Source of the DNA: Acidobacteriaceae bacterium | GTDB taxonomy: Bacteria; Acidobacteriota; Terriglobia; Terriglobales; Acidobacteriaceae | Direction of reading: 5' to 3' | DNA: 8,214 nt | NCBI GenBank assembly: GCA_003166055.1 | Contig: PMWR01000310.1 | Coordinates: 10,689-18,902, forward strand | Shown: piece after piece, positions 6,885 through 8,214 of the stretch | Position numbering within the stretch: position 1 is the first letter of the stretch | Layout of the letters: the number at the start of each line of letters is the position of its first letter | Made by a program: the position numbers and the translations under genes | The notes under the pieces: generated by a model | The model's database searches: none | Seen by the model: only the letters and a program-made list of their open reading frames with translations | What the model was told of the DNA's origin: nothing

Positions 6885-6911
6885 TTATCGGTAGGAAGAG
6901 GCGCAACTTGA
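6885..6911 (-). promoter_or_regulatory. Predicted sigma-28 (FliA) promoter of the che operon
   Basis: On the minus strand the -35 element is TCAAGTTG (6904-6911) and the -10 element is ACCGATAA (6885-6892), separated by exactly 11 nt. The enterobacterial FliA consensus is TAAAGTTT-N11-GCCGATAA, so the match is 6 of 8 and 7 of 8 with ideal spacing. Transcription should start near 6878, giving a leader of roughly 80 nt before cheA. It lies in the divergent cheA-cdd region, facing cheA, as expected for flagellar class 3 control of chemotaxis genes. Confidence 0.7.
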
Positions 6912-6996
6912 GCGGAGGAGCCTTGCGGGCCATTGGACAAGCAAAAACAGACGGCCCATGTACACGGGGTGTGGCAATGCTTTAGCCTCTAGCTTC

Positions 6997-7431
6997 ATGG
7001 CGGATCCAGACAAGAAACCTGAAAACGTGCACGACGCGGCGCTGGAAGGACTGCTCGAACAGGCGCGGCACGCTGCGCGGCAGTCGTATGCTCCCTACTC
7101 CGGCTTTCACGTGGGTGCGGCGCTGCGGCTGACGAGCGGAGCCGTCATCGCAGGCACAAATGTCGAAAATGTCAGCTACGGATTGACGATTTGCGCGGAA
7201 CGTTCGGCTTTGGTGAGCGCCGTTTCCCAATTCGGCCCAAAGATTCGCATCGAGGCGGTAGCTGTGGCCAACCTGAACGACGCAGCCAGCCCGCCTTGCG
7301 GGGCGTGCCGCCAGATGCTGTCGGAGTTTGTGCTGCCCGATGCGCCGGTCATTTTTCCCGCGGCGGATGGGCTGCGCACCATGGCCTTCAGCGAACTGCT
7401 GCCGCTGGCATTCGATATGAAACTGAAATAG
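6997..7431 (+). CDS. cdd: Cytidine deaminase
   Basis: 144 residues from ATG 6997, close to the length of homotetrameric Cdd. It hydrolyses cytidine and deoxycytidine to uridine and deoxyuridine in pyrimidine salvage. Visible signatures are YAPYSGFHVGAAL (31-43, substrate pocket), NVENVSYG (55-62) and TICAE (64-68), with zinc ligand Cys66 and catalytic Glu68. PCGAC (100-104) supplies zinc ligands Cys101 and Cys104. Three cysteine ligands mark the small tetrameric type. An in-frame ATG at 6958 would add 13 residues (MYTGCGNALASSF) that look unlike the family, and neither start has a clear Shine-Dalgarno sequence, so the start is not certain. It is divergent from cheA and has no functional link to chemotaxis. 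Confidence 0.93.
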   Translation: MADPDKKPENVHDAALEGLLEQARHAARQSYAPYSGFHVGAALRLTSGAVIAGTNVENVSYGLTICAERSALVSAVSQFGPKIRIEAVAVANLNDAASPPCGACRQMLSEFVLPDAPVIFPAADGLRTMAFSELLPLAFDMKLK

Positions 7432-7496
7432 GCTGAGAGAACTGCCGAGCCTGGCGGGACCTCAAGTTCCGGCATGCGCCGTCATTTGTGCAGGTT

Positions 7497-7775
7497 CTAA
7501 ATCAGTTCAATTGAAACCCGCCGACCCACCATTGCCGCCGCCCGCTGCAGGCTGGAAAGCGTGATGTCGTTCTTCGGATCAAGCAAGCGGTCGACCTGAG
7601 TACGGCTGGTCTTCAGCAACGTAGCCATCCTGTTTTTTGAAATCTTTTGCTGCTTCATTGCTTCGGCCAACTGCCAGGCGACAACCTCCTTGATTGCCTG
7701 CGCCTGCGCTTCTTCAAAGATTCCCTCATGCTTGAGAAAATCGTCGATGCTCGAGCCCATATGCTTTTTCGTCAT
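7497..7775 (-). CDS. XRE-type HTH antitoxin (HigA-like)
   Basis: 92 residues. The C-terminal part (about 32-90) is a helix-turn-helix domain of the XRE/HigA kind: WQLAEAMKQQKISKNRMATLL, then the recognition segment TSRTQVDRLLDPKNDITLSSL and a closing RAAAMVGRRVSIEL. The N-terminal 30 residues are variable and may contact the toxin. It is the second gene of the pair: its ATG overlaps the toxin stop (ATGA), and AGGAG lies 8 nt upstream. Expected role: neutralise the toxin and repress the operon by binding upstream of it. A second in-frame ATG at 7760 is possible but has a poorer context. Confidence 0.85.
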   Translation of the reverse strand: MTKKHMGSSIDDFLKHEGIFEEAQAQAIKEVVAWQLAEAMKQQKISKNRMATLLKTSRTQVDRLLDPKNDITLSSLQRAAAMVGRRVSIELI

Positions 7776-8128
7776 CGCTCCAGCTCCTTTTGCCGCTTTC
7801 GCGCCAGCGCCAGATCTTCGTCAGGCGTAGACCGCGTCTTCTTGATGAATCCGTGCAGCGCGACCAGGTGCCCGCGATAGAGACAGATCAGGACACGCGC
7901 CGTCCGCTTTGTCGGCAGATTGGTGCGGATTTCCCAAAGCCCATCCCCTAAGGGCCGGCAAAGTGGCATACCCACCGGCCATCGCCACTGCGCTCGCAAA
8001 AGATCTTTGCCAATTTCCTGCCGTTCCACTGTGGGCAGCGATTGCAACCACTCCCGAACCGGTTCGCGTTCAGGCTCAGCACAGTAAAAAACAAGCGGAA
8101 TCTTGTGCGGCTGCGGGTCGCCTGCCAT
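7772..8128 (-). CDS. RelE/HigB-like toxin of the phage Gp49-like (DUF891) family
   Basis: 118 residues, typical length for the family. Characteristic segments are REWLQSLP (25-32), RPLGDGLWEIRTNLP (58-72), ARVLICLYRGHLVALHGF (77-94) and the family-typical tail KKTRSTPDEDLALARKRQKE (97-116). Proteins of this fold are usually mRNA endonucleases that cut at the ribosome; the activity here is inferred from the family. The toxin precedes its antitoxin, the order seen in higBA. GGTG lies 5 nt before the ATG. Frame and motifs are intact, so the pair looks functional. Confidence 0.87.
   Translation of the reverse strand: MAGDPQPHKIPLVFYCAEPEREPVREWLQSLPTVERQEIGKDLLRAQWRWPVGMPLCRPLGDGLWEIRTNLPTKRTARVLICLYRGHLVALHGFIKKTRSTPDEDLALARKRQKELER
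7784..7788 (-). promoter_or_regulatory. Ribosome binding site of the antitoxin
   Basis: AGGAG on the minus strand, 8 nt before the ATG at 7775, inside the last codons of the toxin gene. Confidence 0.75.
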
Positions 8129-8151
8129 TGTGCACCTGATTCAGCACAACT

Positions 8152-8171
8152 GTACCTTAAAAAGTACTATA
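8152..8171 (-). promoter_or_regulatory. Possible promoter -10 and operator of the toxin-antitoxin operon
   Basis: On the plus strand GTACCTT (8152-8158) and AAAGTAC (8161-8167) form an inverted repeat with one mismatch and a 2-nt centre. On the minus strand a TATAGT hexamer (8166-8171) overlaps this dyad and could be a -10 element. No good -35 is seen at 16-18 nt. The arrangement fits autoregulation by the HTH antitoxin, but this is inference. Confidence 0.4.
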
Positions 8172-8201
8172 GGGCAAGTGGTCGATCTGGTCCGCCTCGC
8201 T

Positions 8202-8214
8202 TGAGATAATCTCA
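8202..8214. other. 13-nt perfect dyad at the window edge
   Basis: TGAGAT-A-ATCTCA is a perfect 6-bp inverted repeat around one base and runs to the last base, so it may continue beyond the window. It lies 74 nt upstream of the toxin start. It could be a second operator for the antitoxin or belong to a neighbouring gene. Confidence 0.4.

Noticed and set aside
5823..6911. 362-codon plus-strand reading frame opposite cheA
   Set aside because: Antisense shadow; Ser/Arg/Ala-rich composition without motifs, and it also runs through the cheA promoter region.
6914..6985. GGAGG followed by a TTG-started 20-codon frame upstream of cdd as a leader peptide
   Set aside because: The spacing is only 4 nt, the start is a rare TTG, there is no regulatory codon run, and no terminator/antiterminator follows.
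7432..7496. Possible terminator between cdd and the antitoxin gene
   Set aside because: Only short TGCCG/CGGCA pairs with a long loop are visible; there is no convincing stem or U-tract.

Overview
The window is GC-rich DNA, probably from a soil bacterium of the phylum Acidobacteriota (Terriglobales/Acidobacteriaceae type). I infer this from the coding style, the gene set and the intergenic repeats with a TCCCACCCT...TGGGGCACCC frame, a pattern I associate with that group. The assignment is from recollection, not a search, and is of moderate confidence.

Layout. Positions 1-1401 (+) hold the 3' part of a large lipid-metabolism gene. It encodes the end of an AMP-forming acyl ligase, an acyl carrier domain and a PlsC-type acyltransferase in one chain. 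Positions 1402-1672 are non-coding and repeat-rich: two copies of a palindromic element, one of them a strong hairpin likely to act as a terminator between converging genes, and a 17-bp perfect tandem repeat. Positions 1673-6799 (-) are a compact chemotaxis operon transcribed cheA-cheW-cheY-cheB-cheR, with a 4-nt overlap or gaps of 3 to 16 nt. CheA has two CheW-like domains in tandem at its C-terminus and an Ala/Pro-rich linker where a P2 domain would usually be. Positions 6800-6996 are the divergent control region between cheA and cdd. On the cheA strand it contains a near-consensus sigma-28 (FliA) promoter with exact 11-nt spacing, a small GC hairpin, and a 25-nt tandem duplication covering the cheA start codon. 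Positions 6997-7431 (+) encode a cytidine deaminase. Positions 7497-8128 (-) are a toxin-antitoxin pair (Gp49/RelE-like toxin first, XRE-type antitoxin second, ATGA overlap), with a possible operator overlapping the promoter. A 13-nt perfect dyad ends the window.

How the genes work together. CheA autophosphorylates and passes phosphate to CheY (motor or output control) and to CheB (methylesterase). CheR methylates receptors and CheW couples CheA to them. No receptor gene, cheZ, cheC or cheD is present here, so receptors and any phosphatase must be encoded elsewhere. The sigma-28 promoter ties the operon to flagellar late-gene control. I found no wholly new biological system. The most notable points are the sigma-28 promoter, the duplicated cheA start region, the CheA architecture and the trimodular acyl-activating/acyltransferase protein.
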